Part shown: piece after piece, positions 13,880 to 30,310 of the stretch | Layout: each line of letters begins with the position of its first letter | Numbering within the stretch: position 1 is the first letter of the stretch | From: Latrodectus hesperus | Lineage: Eukaryota; Arthropoda; Arachnida; Araneae; Theridiidae | Direction of reading: 5' to 3' | Length of the DNA stretch: 64,000 bases | Assembly (NCBI GenBank): GCA_037975125.1 | Contig: CM075850.1 | Location: forward strand, 69,235,890 to 69,299,889 | Program-made: the position numbers and the translations under genes | The notes under the pieces: model-generated | Database searches by the model: none | Seen by the model: the letters and a program-made list of their open reading frames with translations, nothing else | Told to the model about the DNA's origin: nothing

Positions 13880-14170
13880 ATAAAAATTAACGATGGTCAG
13901 TTGTTTGATGAAGTCACTTGATCAAGAGTATTTGAATTAATTGGGAATAATGGAAGCAAGAAGAGACTACCAGATTTGAGATTATTTCAATTGAAAAATG
14001 GTTTAGGCTGTTTGGTCACTTTAAGGAGAATCACATAGAAGCCTCTAATCTGATCACGATTGTTGAGTATACCTTCTGCTTACCTGGGACATCAGCAGCA
14101 ATTGAGAGAGTATTTGATCAACAACGCATGGACTGATGATAGGGATTTGATGACATTTAAAATTAACATC
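13880..14170 (+). pseudogene. hAT transposase C-terminal relic
   Basis: The plus frame from 13984 gives IEKWFRLFGHF, a short linker, then LPGTSAAIERVF (14080-14115). This last block is the conserved hAT dimerisation motif near the C-terminus. The expected continuation (AWTDDR, 14126-14143) is in the next frame, so a frameshift lies between 14115 and 14126. Upstream, LFDEVT at 13901 is in another frame and followed by a stop. hAT transposases cut and paste with 8-bp TSDs, but no termini or TSD could be assigned here. The 700 bases before it (13170-13880) may hold more of the same element but nothing is recognisable. Confidence 0.75.
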
Positions 14171-14436
14171 AGATTATTTTTACATGATTAAAACCAAAAC
14201 TGACTTTCTAAAAAAGTATTAGCCTATGAAAAGTTCATGTAAATACAGTTCAAATTTTTATAATCTTCATTCAAAGTGTTTCTTCTTACTTAAGAGACTT
14301 ATAAATATTAACATGTAAGAAATAGGATGTTTAAATTTATGCTTGTGTCATTTATTATTACCCCTGGTTTATTTTCCTATTTATTAAACCGTTTATTCAT
14401 AGGATTAAAAATAAACTACCTTCTAAAATACTCTAA

Positions 14437-14520
14437 AATCCCGCCAAGGTTGAATACCTAAAATGCTGGGAATTATTCCGTTGTTCCGGTTGAACATTTT
14501 AGGAATTTGGCAAGTTTAGC
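14437..14520. repeat. Short inverted repeat (foldback)
   Basis: CCTAAAATG near 14456 is perfectly inverted as CATTTTAGG near 14496. Partly matching outer arms (CCAAGG and TTTGGCAAG) enclose about 30 bases. It may be a terminal relic of the neighbouring hAT element or an independent small foldback. Otherwise 14171-14934 holds nothing recognised. Confidence 0.45.
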
Positions 14521-14936
14521 TTTGGGCAATATAATTTCAGACTTGGGGAAAGTGCGATAGACAAATGGCATCAGGGTCAAGAGACAGCTTTTTAATTGAA
14601 AGAAATATATAAGCTTGGCGCTCTTTATTCAAAAGTAATGAGATTATGTAAAAAAATTATGTGATTGGGAAACCATAGTTTCACATTATTAAATTGTGTA
14701 ATGAAATATGTAGATAAGATTAGAGAGACTCAATCGCATGGTAACAGCGTAGCATACAAAACAGTACCAAACGCAAAGTGTTATATACGTAAAACAATTA
14801 CATATACTTTAAAACTGCTGTATGTGTTATTTATCATAATATGCTGAAGAAAATTTGTAAACTGATTTAATAAGGTGCCGATTAAGGTGGAAAATGCCAG
14901 CATATTAATTGATTAACTGAAATTAATTGCTTTCAT

Positions 14937-15019
14937 ATTTTAATTTCATTTCGACGTCGCAGGCCGACCACCCACTCGCGAAGCGAGTGTAAGGCGTTGA
15001 ATTCAATTTTAATTTCATT
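14937..15019. mobile_element. 55-bp GC-rich insert between 14-bp direct repeats
   Basis: Identical 14-base direct repeats ATTTTAATTTCATT (14937-14950 and 15006-15019) bracket a 55-base segment that is far more GC-rich than anything near it. The insert contains a perfect hairpin, CACTCGC-GAA-GCGAGTG, at about 14972-14988. The direct repeats look like a target-site duplication. The family is not identified. Confidence 0.55.
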
Positions 15020-15027
15020 CGAAATTG

Positions 15028-15921
15028 TCTAATATTTGTAATAAATATTTATGCCACTATTTAATATATTCAAAGATAACTTTTCTTTATTATAATACTC
15101 CTTCAGTTGAACTTCAGTTTAACAATTAATTCGATAAAATAATATTTTATCAAGTACGAGTAACTATTCTATATCTAATAGATGCATAAATTAGCGTATA
15201 GAAAATTCTGTATAAAGATCTAATAAGAGGAAATCTAAACACATAAAAAGGCTGATTACAATAAATATCACCGAAAATCATAAAGCACATATCTAGTTCT
15301 GCATATGAAAATATAACATCTATTTTAGTCTTCTCAAATCATCATAATGTCATTAATTTAAATGCAGAATTAATAATGGAATTTTACACATACGCTTTTG
15401 GCAAAATACGTCTAAATTAAAAACAGCTTATGTTATGGCTTTTATTTTATGAAACAGTACATGGAACGCAAATGCTACTCTAGATGAACACATCGAAACA
15501 AATCAAAATGCAATTTATTTGAAGCCTTGACACCTTAAAAAACTAACATTTTATTCTATTCCGAGTGTCATATTTTAGAGTCACAATTCTTCCTATGATA
15601 AATTAAGATTTAATACTTCGAACTGACTCAGTCCGCACTTTATTGACTAAAATATCGCCAAGTGAGAAAAACAGGTTTCCTGATCTCTTGGGGAGACGGG
15701 ATTTCACATTAATTGACATGATGTACTGGCACTTTTGTCACATGTTTTTGGATAAACTTCATTAAAAGCACCAGTAGGAGTTCCAGATTCCATACTGAAG
15801 TTCACTGACCGCTTGAAAAGTCTGTAGCAAAAACTGCTTACTTTCCTTACTGCGCACATAACTGAAATTCATTAATGGAAACTAAATAGTTTCAAAGAAA
15901 TTAATAAATGATTTATTTAAA

Positions 15922-15925
<4 letters not shown>
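15028..15925. other. AT-rich spacer, no gene seen
   Basis: Nothing recognisable. A somewhat GC-richer patch lies at about 15640-15860 but has no open frame of note. Confidence 0.5.

Positions 15926-15986
<61 letters not shown>
15926..15986. repeat. (TA)n microsatellite, ~60 bp
   Basis: Pure TA dinucleotide run ending in ATGCATATG. Confidence 0.96.
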
Positions 15987-15989
<3 letters not shown>

Positions 15990-18320
15990 TATGTGTAAGT
16001 GATAAGAGTATACGTGCCGTGTATATGGAAAGGTTATGAATTATCTGCATTTTTTAGTCAGCCCTTAACCTTATCAATCAATACAATTAAAAAAGTAATT
16101 TAAACCAGGCAAACTTTTATCAGTGATAATTTTAAATTCAGATTTATTTTTTTTATAAGAAATATGGAAGGTAAATTATTATTCAATACGTATCAAAATC
16201 ACAGCAAAAAGAAGTAAAAGACATTTTTAAGTTTCATTTTGTTTGTTTCAGCTGATAACAGTTTTTGAACAATAAAGTGCCTTAAAAGTTGTTACGAGGA
16301 AGTTATTTTTAAAATAAAATATTTCTTTTAAATTTTATTGGCTTAGATTTGAGCATTGAACAAAAGATCAAAGCAATATATTTATTAAGGAGTCTTTTAC
16401 TTAATTGTATAATTTGTGATAGTGGAGAGTAATAAGCAATGACCAATTATTAAAAAATGAGTTCTAATACCTCAAATCTATATATATATGATAGCTTTAT
16501 TTATTTGCTTCAAACTTTCAGCAGTTATATAATAATGAAATAAAACTTACTCCTTTATTATATTCTTTTCTTTATTTTATGCAAAACGAACTTTTACAAG
16601 GTAATCATTTTGTAAATGACAGTTAAGTATTTATTACAGGCAATTTTAATCGAAATTATGTGCAATGTGTTAAATTTTAATGGATATTTAAATTTTTAGT
16701 ATATTTTACATACATATCTCATACTAACCTTAACATTAAAAAGATTTTTAACGTATTTTATTTATTATTAAGCAGTGAGATTTCTAATATAGCTGTTTTT
16801 TACGTAAGCTAGTCGTATTAAAAATAAGTAAAAAAGCAGTAACTTAAAAATTTCTTTAGTGAGTTTATTTTGTAGAAGTTTTTAGGGTTTATATAAAACT
16901 CAATTTTTTAAGTCCTATTATTGGATTTATTTGTGGTATAATATTAACTTGTTTGGTTTCTATTTAGATATATTTTTAAATCAAAAGATCTTATACTCTA
17001 TCCGAAGATAAAAAATCATTTTCTTGGCGCAAAGGAATTTTTCTTTTAAATTTTTTTAATTAATAATTTTTTTATATTTTCTATTTAATGTAAATTTTAT
17101 TTTTATAAACAATTCTTTTTTTTTCAGGCTTTTTTTAAAATTTAATCTAGAGTCTGTATTTTTCCTTGATTAAGCTTAAGTCTCTGATATGGTCATTTAG
17201 CGATGGTAGATTGAATTTTTTGTCATACAATGGAATTTTAAAAAAAAAGTTGCAATACGTTTATCATATTTTATGTTTACACATGATTCGTTATCATATG
17301 ATAACACTGATGACGAATTAAAGAAAGGAATGAACCACTCATAAGAATGTGAAACTGGCCATATTGCAGATTCAAGGTCTAAACATACATGTGAGCACTT
17401 TCACTCTAGCAATTCTATGTACGATAACAATTCAAAAACTGTATTTTTTTTTTAAGTTTTTATCATAAGGGGAATTAATTTTCAGTTTCGGGAACAAATC
17501 ACTAGTAAATTGAATTTTAAACATCCGTTTAAAGTTTTAGTAACCTAGATACTGTCAACGGAAAATTTGCCTACCGTATTGGAACTTTTGAATTTTTTTT
17601 CCTGGTTTTCAAGTTACTTTTAAAATATGTGAAAGATGTGCTTTTTTAATAAATTTAGGAATAAGTTTTAATTTTTTTGCATAACACATACCTTACGAAA
17701 TATAACATTTGATATTTGTATTATTTTGACATTTGCCTTGTTAAGAAATTATATTTATTATTTAATCAGGTGCTTCCCCAAATAGAATTATTAAAATACT
17801 TAATAAGAGAAAATGTTAATTAATAGGCATACTCTACATAGATAAAAATAATTTAAAAAACCAAGAATGTCGAAAAGCTATCGGTGAAAAAAAATAAAGA
17901 AAATTACATGATATACAGCAGCAAACTCAAAAAAGGATGATAACAAAACGCTATTCAGTAAAATTGTTATATAAAAATCACTGGTCTATATTGTGTTTAA
18001 TATTATGGAAATAATCATGCATCAAAGTAACTTTGTTTCTAAAAAATAGCTAAATAATTTATCAATATAAGATGTTCTCAGACTCATGACAGAATATTAC
18101 TGGAAAAAAGAAACAATACATTTCAAAATGAAAAGTGACAAACTGATTATGAGAACAGAAATGTATAAGGAATAATTTAAACAAAAATATAATATGAAAA
18201 GTCCGGGAAACAATAATCTTTCACATGACTAAGCTATTTTGTTCATAATTTTATTAAAAAATTTTAACTGTAAACGGGAAGCACAAAATAGTCTTTTCTA
18301 TTGCAAGTCAAAGAACATAA
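15987..18320. other. AT-rich spacer, no gene seen
   Basis: More than 2 kb of low-complexity AT-rich DNA with long T tracts (for example about 17040-17120). No coding frame, transposon end or tRNA-like box was recognised. Confidence 0.55.
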
Positions 18321-18337
18321 ATAATGTTGGTCTTCAA

Positions 18338-18505
18338 ATCAGCCAAGTTTTAATTGACCCCCTGGAAACAGCTGTCAATGGCAGAAGCTAGTTGGACTGT
18401 GGGTGAGGAGGAAACTTATCAGCCAAGTTTATAAACTACCCGCTGTGAACAGTTCTTACGGTACCTTCAACGGCGGAAGCTATTGACTATGATTGCGGAA
18501 ACATA
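18338..18505. repeat. Imperfect ~80-90-bp direct repeat
   Basis: Two adjacent GC-richer blocks share ATCAGCCAAGTTT at their start (about 18338 and 18419), a middle part with CCC-TG-AACAG, and an end resembling GGCAGAAGCTA / GGCGGAAGCTA. This is an old two-unit tandem or a pair of related insertions. The family is unknown. Confidence 0.55.
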
Positions 18506-18989
18506 TAGGTCAAACCGTTGAAAAAATGACCATCATCCTTGTGAGCAAAAATTCATCTTTCGGTTTCCTATAAAGAAGTATGCCTACCTCATGAATATTA
18601 CAAAATATACACATTAACGATGTTGAAGTTTCTCATTTATGTTGAGTTTCTCAATTGTATTCCATACATTTTCTCAGCAAGAGTACAAGTAAGGAATCTG
18701 TCTGATTTTTTAAAGAATGCTTATGTAATAAACATTTCATTAGTCTCATTTATACAGTTATCTTTTAAAATTTTGACTAGATTTATTGCATTGATTTACA
18801 TTTTGATAAGTAATTGTTATAGTGAAAATGAAAGAATATTTTCAGATGTGCTTATATTTTACATAATGATAATAACCTGTGTATGGAAATGAGTTTTCTA
18901 GGATTATCTATCGTCTATTTATATTATAGTATGCAGAGAAAAAGAGAGGGAATTGTAATGTAAAATATTCTTTTTTTCATAGGTCAACA

Positions 18990-21015
18990 GTAGCAACCTG
19001 AGTTGACCACAACATATGTCTAATTGTATCTATATTGTTATCCCAGGTAATGGGATAGTAGGACAATGTCAGATGTACATTTGCAATGTGTGTTCTCTAT
19101 GACCACTATAAAGCTGCAGACAGAATAAGAATTCATCTGAAAATACAAAATCACTTCATTCCGCCTTCCAGCCTGATCCCAAACATTGAAGTCGTTCATG
19201 TCTGGGATTTAGCATCAAGGATAGTTAAAATCATGGTCGCCGATATGACAGTACATGCTGCAGCATATGTCATCGAACTTTCCGTCCTGATTCTTGTTAT
19301 CTTGTGAACAACCTCATCTCGTGACGATTTAGAACTCATGACATGATTGCACACTCCATGAGATTCATGCATGTAACATGTCTGTCTTTTATTTGTTAAT
19401 GAGATAGCACAGCGCTCCGTATGATCATCCTCAACCCATCAATATCATATTCTGCAGACGGTTATGCGATTTTAATCGATGCACGCAGCAACAAGACCAA
19501 TTTACTATAAACTACAATTGAAACAAGGGACAATTTGAAGTCTATGAGAGTCAAAAACAATTTAGAAAGCATTTTTCTTTCTAACAATAGGTATAAGCAA
19601 TTTTTTCACAACTGAATAACATTCATGAACAATTTGTGTTTGAGAAACTTGCTTTAAAATTTCTTCACTTAAATATATGGTATCACCTATTTGACATAAA
19701 TAAGTTTAAAAGCTAAATATTTACATATTAGGGTATCTTCTTTCTGTGATGTAAATTCGCTTGTGAAGCATGTCTCTTTCTTGTATCTAATTTTTTTATG
19801 GCCAGGAGTATAAAAAGCTTCATAAAAGAAATCTTAGTCGCAATACCATTCCTACAAAACATATGACAGATTGTAATTTCACCAAAAAGTTATCTGGCTA
19901 CTACAAATACTCATAAAAAACAATTTTGTTTTCTTATATTCAAGGCCAATTTTTCAGAAAACAGTAAGTATCTTCTTATATTATTATAGACTCTATGCTC
20001 ACGACTCATGACTATATGCTTATGAAAAATATTCTTTCCAGTTGAGAGTAGTTTTAGTCTCTCATTTTAATGTAAATGACAGCTGATTTAGTCTGATATT
20101 GATCCTGGTGTGATATTGCCTTCTTCCCAAAAAGGGCTTGATAGTGTGATAATCTTTTGGGATCATTTGCGAAGAAATCGAAAACTTCTAAATGCATATC
20201 GATGTGTAAACAAATTTGCTAGTAAAATAGAAACATTATTCCATCTCTCATACTTCAATAGCAAATATATTTGTACATAATATTTTCTATTTCAAAGAAA
20301 ACGACTAAGCCAGGGCATTAATATAGTGCATGTAGAAACATGGTACAGGAAGACATCATGATCAGTTGCCACATATTCTCTCTGCTTAAATTGTGACATT
20401 AATGATGCTCTACATCCTAATGTTAGTATTTACCTTAATGCTGTCAAGTATAATTTGTTTCAATGACGATTACATGCTTACTTATCATATAACTGCTGTA
20501 TAGGTTTAAAATAAAGTTATTAACAATTGAAATCAAAAATTAAAAAAATTAATTAATCTCTATGGAGTCATCATTAAAAGGATAAATTAATATTTTAGGT
20601 ATCAAATATTTTTACCTAAAACTCATATTCATTAAATTTCTTTATGATAACATATACAGACAAAAATATTTAAACATTTTAGGAAATATACTATAATGAG
20701 CTTTTCTTACACTATGCAGGGAAGAATTTAATAATGTTCATAGTGAATATCAGAAAGAACTTCATTATGAACTCGTCTTTGCATACTATTTATGTAATTT
20801 TCTGTATGAAGCCCTCGTACATTGGATTCTGTATTAATCTCATCTTAAAATCATTTATAACACCTGCTGTAAAAAAGCACCAATACGAAGCTGCTACAAT
20901 ACAAATAATCAACATAAAACACCTAGCACAAATCGACAAGAAAAATCTCAATTTCTCCACACATTCCATCTTTCAGACCATTGAAAAGAACTATGCATTA
21001 GGGATAAAACATTAA
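18990..21015 (+). pseudogene. Unidentified coding-like island (decayed)
   Basis: Several short plus-strand frames lie close together in DNA that is less AT-rich than the flanks: about 18995-19080, 19086-19307 (73 codons, aliphatic-rich), about 19402-19510, about 20392-20475 and 20734-21015 (93 codons). They are separated by stops and frame changes. None has a domain I recognise. The clustering suggests a decayed mobile element, an old viral insertion or a gene relic, but chance frames cannot be excluded without a search. Confidence 0.22.
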
Positions 21016-22558
21016 CAAGTTTCGTTATCCTGTGTGATTAAATAGCTTTACATAATTCATTGATTTTAATGCACAACGTCTTGTTTAGTTAGTACGTCTT
21101 GAACCTGTGAAAAACAGGGTTTTTTTAGCGATGATTCACTGTTCCCTTGTTCAGTGTAATGAATATGTTTAAGTGGAATATCTGAAAACGGGTGGTTTAT
21201 TTTACTGTGTTGTTTCAAACATATGAAACATCTGTTGTTCATAATGGTGTATGATTATTACTACTATTATTTGGTTTAAGAAATGGTATTTCAAGTATTG
21301 AAGTTATCAACCACCTGGATATAATTCAGTTTGGCGTACATTAATATAACATTGCCACGGTGATTCTTAGTCTTAACAGAATCCAATTACATATAATGTA
21401 ACAAAGTGTGTACCTGACCGGATATAGGAAATGAAATGAATCATCTTAAAGCCGATCTGCTGTAGAAATATTCCAATCTAATATTCATAGCACAAGTTGG
21501 AACGACGGCTATGAAAGTGTCTTTTATTCCAGTTTTTGTAATTGCAATTGCAAATAAAATGACCAGTTATGCGTACGCTTTTATATAGACTAATTAGTTA
21601 CTTAGACTAGATATCGTTATGATAAAAATAAGAAATATTTCAATCTGTTGATAAATAAAACAATGAATCCATTACTCCAAAATAATTTGATATGTTCAGA
21701 TATTTATATTTGTATAGCGTAAACTGCATATGAAAAATTACGTATACAAAAATAAGATGCTGATATTTTTAAGAATAATTCAAATTCAAAATCTACAATT
21801 TTTAAATTAATCTAAAATTAGTTTTTTTGTATGCATTTTTTAAGAAATATTTAAAAAATCAATTTTGCGAAGAAGTACTTTTCTGTAAAACTTATTTCTT
21901 TCTATACATCAATTACAACAATTTAAACTTTTAAAAAACAATCAATGTCTGTTTTTCAGAATTCGGAGGAAAAAATCTATTTCCAATTTAGATTTTTAAT
22001 TAACCTTTTTCACAACCAATTAAATGTTTTTTCTGAAGTTTAAAATCTAAACTTTTAAATTAATTGGCATTGGATTAAAATTGTGTGCCCTACATTTAAA
22101 TGTAAGGGGTTGGCGGAATTGGATTTCGAGCCAGCGCTGTCGAAGGAAGAAAGCCGGCATTCAACTGGAATTCATTATGCGAAGTAAAAGAAGAAATCCC
22201 AAATTAATCTCTCGTGTTAAAACCCAAACAATAATAATGAGAACTAGGTCGCTTCGCTCTTGCTTTAGTGACCTCGTTACCCTCTAATGACGTTTGTGAA
22301 TGATGGGTCCATCTATTGGCATTTATTGGATCTTCTCATTTAGCCTAATTCATTTCTTTTTTCTTTCTCATAAATAAAGTGATTTAAAGTCTTGTACTTT
22401 ACGTGCAGACTGACTAAAAATATTTAAGTGGTAAATTTTTGTTATTAAGTATCATACAACGATAAATTAATTCTTGAAAGAAAATGAAAATTCGTTAAAT
22501 ATACTAAGTTCAATACATTATTTAAACAAAAAAAAATGCGTTTCAGAGGAATGGTATA
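21016..22558. other. Spacer; GC-richer patch at 22.08-22.29 kb unexplained
   Basis: AT-rich except for about 22081-22290, which has a 68-codon Arg-rich plus frame and the phrase GATTTCGAGCCAGCGCTG. The frame matches no family I know. The patch could be an old repeat insertion, but no tail, TSD or paired terminus is visible. Confidence 0.35.
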
Positions 22559-23299
22559 TATAGTAGAATTCCAACTATCCGAATAGCTTTCAGAATTTCA
22601 GAAAAAATAAATTATACTACACATAAAAGAGAAAGAAAATGAGAAAAAGGCAAAAGCTCAAGAAAAAGAAAGGTAAAAGAATGGAGAAGATGAGAATGAT
22701 GAGTCATTTGAGGAATTCAAAAACGCTCAAAAACAAAATTCCTTGATGTTCAGAAGTTAATGCTGAAGATATAGAATGGATTTTGAGTCACAGACTCTAG
22801 ATTTCAAATTGCAAATGGTGATATTTATATTCAAAATTTCGAGGAAGAAGATGACTTTAATGTCCAAGTTGAAGCACACTTGGGATCATTAGCTAGTGAA
22901 GCATTTTCCGGCTTTGAAGCTGCTTTGAGGTGGACCACTTGCAAATCCTCAAAGTCAAATGAAAGTGCGATTTGACTGCCCAAAAACGGGATAGCGGTGA
23001 AAAAGTTTACTCTGGCAAGATGTTTTCTCTCTCTCGGCAAGTAATTTCATTTGCCACTTTGTACATACATACTGTATTAATTTACAGCACTTGTAAGTGC
23101 CTTAATATATAAAAGTGTTTCCGTTTTATTTAATTGATTAGAAGTTCTTTTTAAAAAAAATATGTTATTTTTTCTACCATTTTCAACATACGATGGTTAA
23201 AATGGACATTTTTTTTCCGAAATATCCAATTAATTAAACTTTTGATTATCTGAAAGTAGTCTGGTCTCATTTGATTCGGATAATTGGAGTTCTACTGTA
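22559..23299 (+). mobile_element. pogo/Tigger-like element, internally deleted
   Basis: Terminal inverted repeats of about 24 bases match at 21 positions. The left end (22561) begins TAGTAGAATTCCAACTATCC; the right end (to 23297), read inverted, begins CAGTAGAACTCCAATTATCC. Both are flanked by TA, the expected target duplication. Inside, about 22755-22980 encodes the C-terminal tail of a pogo/Tigger (CENP-B/jerky-like) transposase. The blocks are NAEDIEWI, FQIANGDIYIQNFEEEDD and SEAFSGFEAALRW, in two frames with stops. The DNA-binding and catalytic domains are absent, leaving a 737-bp non-autonomous derivative. A purine-rich stretch at 22620-22740 probably belongs to the same gene relic. Confidence 0.85.
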
Positions 23300-24057
23300 T
23301 TCATAGGCAAGACATGTCCTGGTATGATTTAGGGATCGCAGCGCCAGGCATGTTTTCTATCTCTGTTAGAGTACATTTCGATTACATTATTAGATTAACA
23401 GTCATAACAAAAGAAATCATCTTAAATCGGAAATATCCGAAACTTAATTATCGCTGTCGCTATAACACCAATATGATTCTATTCAAAAAACGATGAAAAT
23501 ACAATAATCTGCAGACTATTAGATCTTTCTCATCTATTTATTTTATTTATATGATTATTTATTTAATAAATTTATTATTAATCCTAATGATTTTAAATTA
23601 TTATTTATTTAATTTCACTCATTTATCTAATTTTGTATTTTGAAATATTTATTTGTTAATTCCAAGTTTCAGATCTTACAAAAACATATTCGTTTTTTTT
23701 TTCCTTTATATCATTTATTTGACATTTTCTTTTTCTAGTAATTTATGCGTCATTATTTATACTGGTACTATGTACTGAACTATTAATTATCTTAAAAGTA
23801 GTGAAGTAGTAATTAAAAGAATGTTTTGTAATCGGAGTTACAATCAATTCATATCTGTGGTAATATCATCTTTACACCATTCCTATGTTTAGCATCATTT
23901 CATCTGCACCCAGTAAGTGTGCCATTGTCGAAAATCCCAAGATGGGTGGATCTTTGTAATTTAGAAGTAAGGCCCAAGCAGGCGAATTAAGGTAAATATA
24001 AATTTATGAGAGAGAATTTCTTATTCTTGATACTGAAAATTTCTTAAATTCTTTAAA
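23300..24057. other. AT-rich spacer, no gene seen
   Basis: T-rich and A-rich runs around 23520-23720. A short GC-richer stretch at 23880-23990 has no recognisable feature. Confidence 0.5.
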
Positions 24058-24211
24058 ATGCTGTTAATACTTTTATCCGATATTTTTTCACATTCGTTAG
24101 AAGTTCCATCGGGTAAAGGAAACACATTTGAAGATGTATTTCAACTACATCTGCCAAAGTGTGGAATTATCAGTTTTCTTGGTTTTCTTGTTTTTGTTTT
24201 CTATGCTTAGG
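24058..24211 (+). CDS. Possible small ORF, hydrophobic start (doubtful)
   Basis: A 50-codon frame starts MLLILLSDIFSHS, a hydrophobic N-terminus that resembles a short signal peptide, and ends in a second hydrophobic stretch before a TAG. There is one Cys in the central part. No homologue is recognised, and no promoter, donor site or neighbouring exon supports it. It could equally be chance in T-rich DNA. Confidence 0.12.
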
Positions 24212-26139
24212 ATATTTGTCTAAAACCCTGCTCTTTTGAAAAAAAAAAATTCGCTGTGAATACCCAAAAGAATCTTTCAATACGAGTTATTTTTTTCTGA
24301 GCTTCTAGATTATTTACCTGTGATAATCAAAAAATATGTCACATTTATCGGAAATTTTGTATTGAAATTTTAGAACTATGATTACGAAAATTTGGAAAAT
24401 AAAATAATGAATCTCTTTCTACAACATTTAAATAATGCATCTATTTTATAGCAATTTATTAAAATGCAGTAAAACAATTTTCTTATATCATTATAAAACT
24501 TAATTTAAATCTAAGCTAGTCATTTGTTTTTCTGATATAAAATAAACATGACAGAGATTTCATTCTCTTTAACATAATTAAATGAGAGTTCACTTTCGAA
24601 AGTCTAGACGCCTGCCATAACTTCTTCTGTTAAAAAACAAAAGTGCACCCCGCGTGTTAGTAGTTTAAAGTTCTTCGCTCTTAAGAACGAACACAATATT
24701 GTTCTTTCTCTAGACTTAAGCAGCTTTAGGGCTTCATCTTTCTCTTTCTTCCTGTAAATAAAGGCAGCAAATTATATTGTGTCTAGGTAACACAGCTATC
24801 CCAATATTTTTCAATACACAAAAGCCGTTTCCTTTTCCCCATTTCAAAATTAAAAAGAAATTTAAATTATATATTTTAGAAAGTAAGTTAATAAAATTTG
24901 GCTGGTATTCAAAGCTTGGTTAATATTCGATAACAAAGCAAGAACCCGAGGCATTCGAGAAATAGCAACTCCAAATGCCAGGCTTTTTGTTCTTATAGCA
25001 GTTAACAGTGAATAATAGTTAATATATATTTAAAAAATGTGCGATCAAGATAATCTTGGGAAAGGTACTCGAATACAGTTATTTGTATTGTAACTTCATA
25101 TAATCATAATTGGGAAGTTTTGGTATTTTCTGATTGTTCCAAAGCTCGAATATATAAATATGTGTAAACTCTTATCTCTTTATTTTGATGGTGCATTCTT
25201 AACCCTCAAAACAAAGAGATAAGAACAAACAATCATTTTAACTATTTTTTAATATGGATACCAGGAACAGAGATGAGCAGGGGAAATATCATTATTCTCC
25301 CTTTTAACTTGAAATTACTAATCAATTAAAAAACAAACGTTATTATGTTGACAGTCAAAGGTAGATTTTTTCGAGTAAAGTGATTGATTGTTAATAAAAA
25401 CTGTAAAAATTAAAAAACAAACAGCTGGAAGAAGAAGGGAAAATATTGATATTTCGCAATTTTGTAAAAAAAAAATTATAATATTAGTATATAGAAAATG
25501 GGTTTTTCCGTTGGCAATATTTTAAAAACCGAATAGCAAATTCCCTGATGCCTAAAATGCCTTGATTTTTATGCAACATTTTAATAAACTATTAAGGAAC
25601 AGAATTGGAAACGATGGAAATTTTTGAGTCATGTTTGCACGTGGTTAATTCTAGAAAAGGGGACAGGTAAAATGCATCTTATTGTCAATAAGGAAAAAAA
25701 CTAAATACATGTAGGTAAGCTAATAGACTAATACTAATACAACTAAGGTAATAGACTCAACTACCCATCTTCAAATCGGTACATATAAATTTTAAAAGTT
25801 TGATAACTTGACATAGAGGGGCTCTGAGGTTAACAGTGACAATGTCACATCTGAAATCCAGAGACGAATCAATACTGCCAATATTCACTTTTATGGATTA
25901 AAGAAATATCTAAAATCAAATTTAATATAAAGAAAGATTAAGCTATTAATTGATAAATGTCTAATCAGATCTATACTTACAAAGTTTTCAGAAACTTGGA
26001 CAATGACACCAAGAGATGAAAATGCTCTTGGACTATGAGCGGTGGATACTAAGATCATTTTAGTCATACAGTCCTTTTTGTATTTGTCATTGTTCGAAGC
26101 ATACAAGATAGTGGCTTATAGCACAAACCCTAAAATTTA
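24212..26139. other. AT-rich spacer, no gene seen
   Basis: Mostly AT-rich with a mixed-composition patch at about 24600-24780. No transposon, RNA gene or supported frame was found. Confidence 0.5.
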
Positions 26140-26420
26140 GAACTTTATCATGCCTTCAGAGAATCCGAACTCATTAAATACACAAAATCCAAAGAATTAA
26201 ATGAGCTGGTCATGTTATAAGAATGAACAAAGAATGTTCAACACAGAAAATATTTTTGGCCAGACTCTCTGGAACAAGAGCTAAAAACCAAACCAACCTT
26301 AAGATGAATTGCTGCCTAGAAAGGGATCTCACCATTTTAAGAGTAATCAATTGGAAGATCTTTGCCAGAAATAGAGAAGGTGGAAGAAAATTCTTGAAAA
26401 GACCAGAGCTCATCCAAATG
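26140..26420 (+). pseudogene. LINE reverse transcriptase C-terminal relic
   Basis: A C-terminal segment of an endonuclease/reverse-transcriptase non-LTR polyprotein. At 26140 one frame reads ELYHAF, then SELIKYTKS. In another frame it continues as a block that in the family reads WAGHVIRM, here with the Trp codon changed to TGA at 26202. Further on are IFLARLSGTRA, CLERDL and NWKIFARNREGGRKFLKR, the usual tail after the polymerase domain. At least one frameshift and one nonsense change are present, and the polymerase core is missing. The frame runs on past 26420 into sequence that no longer looks like the family. No TSD could be set. It differs from the LINE at 12 kb. Confidence 0.7.
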
Positions 26421-26509
26421 GACGAACTACTGGGGAAGGAAGGAAGTGTCCATGTGCATAAGCAACGCTATGGTTATTATATTAATAATAACAAATCAAT
26501 AATCTAGTA

Positions 26510-30240
<3,731 letters not shown>

Positions 30241-30247
30241 CTGAGAC

Positions 30248-30310
30248 CGCGGTTGCATAATTGGTTATGTGGCTTTGTTTTCGTGAAGTAATACAATCGA
30301 ATCCCAACTT
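30248..30310 (+). repeat. Degenerate tRNA-like SINE head or tRNA relic
   Basis: An A-box-like segment (GGTTGCATAATTGGTTATGT, 30251-30270) is followed about 25 bases later by a B-box-like ATCGAATCCCA (30296-30306). This is tRNA spacing. Acceptor arms do not pair convincingly, so it is not called as a tRNA gene. The GC-richer stretch to about 30560 could be the body of the same SINE. Confidence 0.35.
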
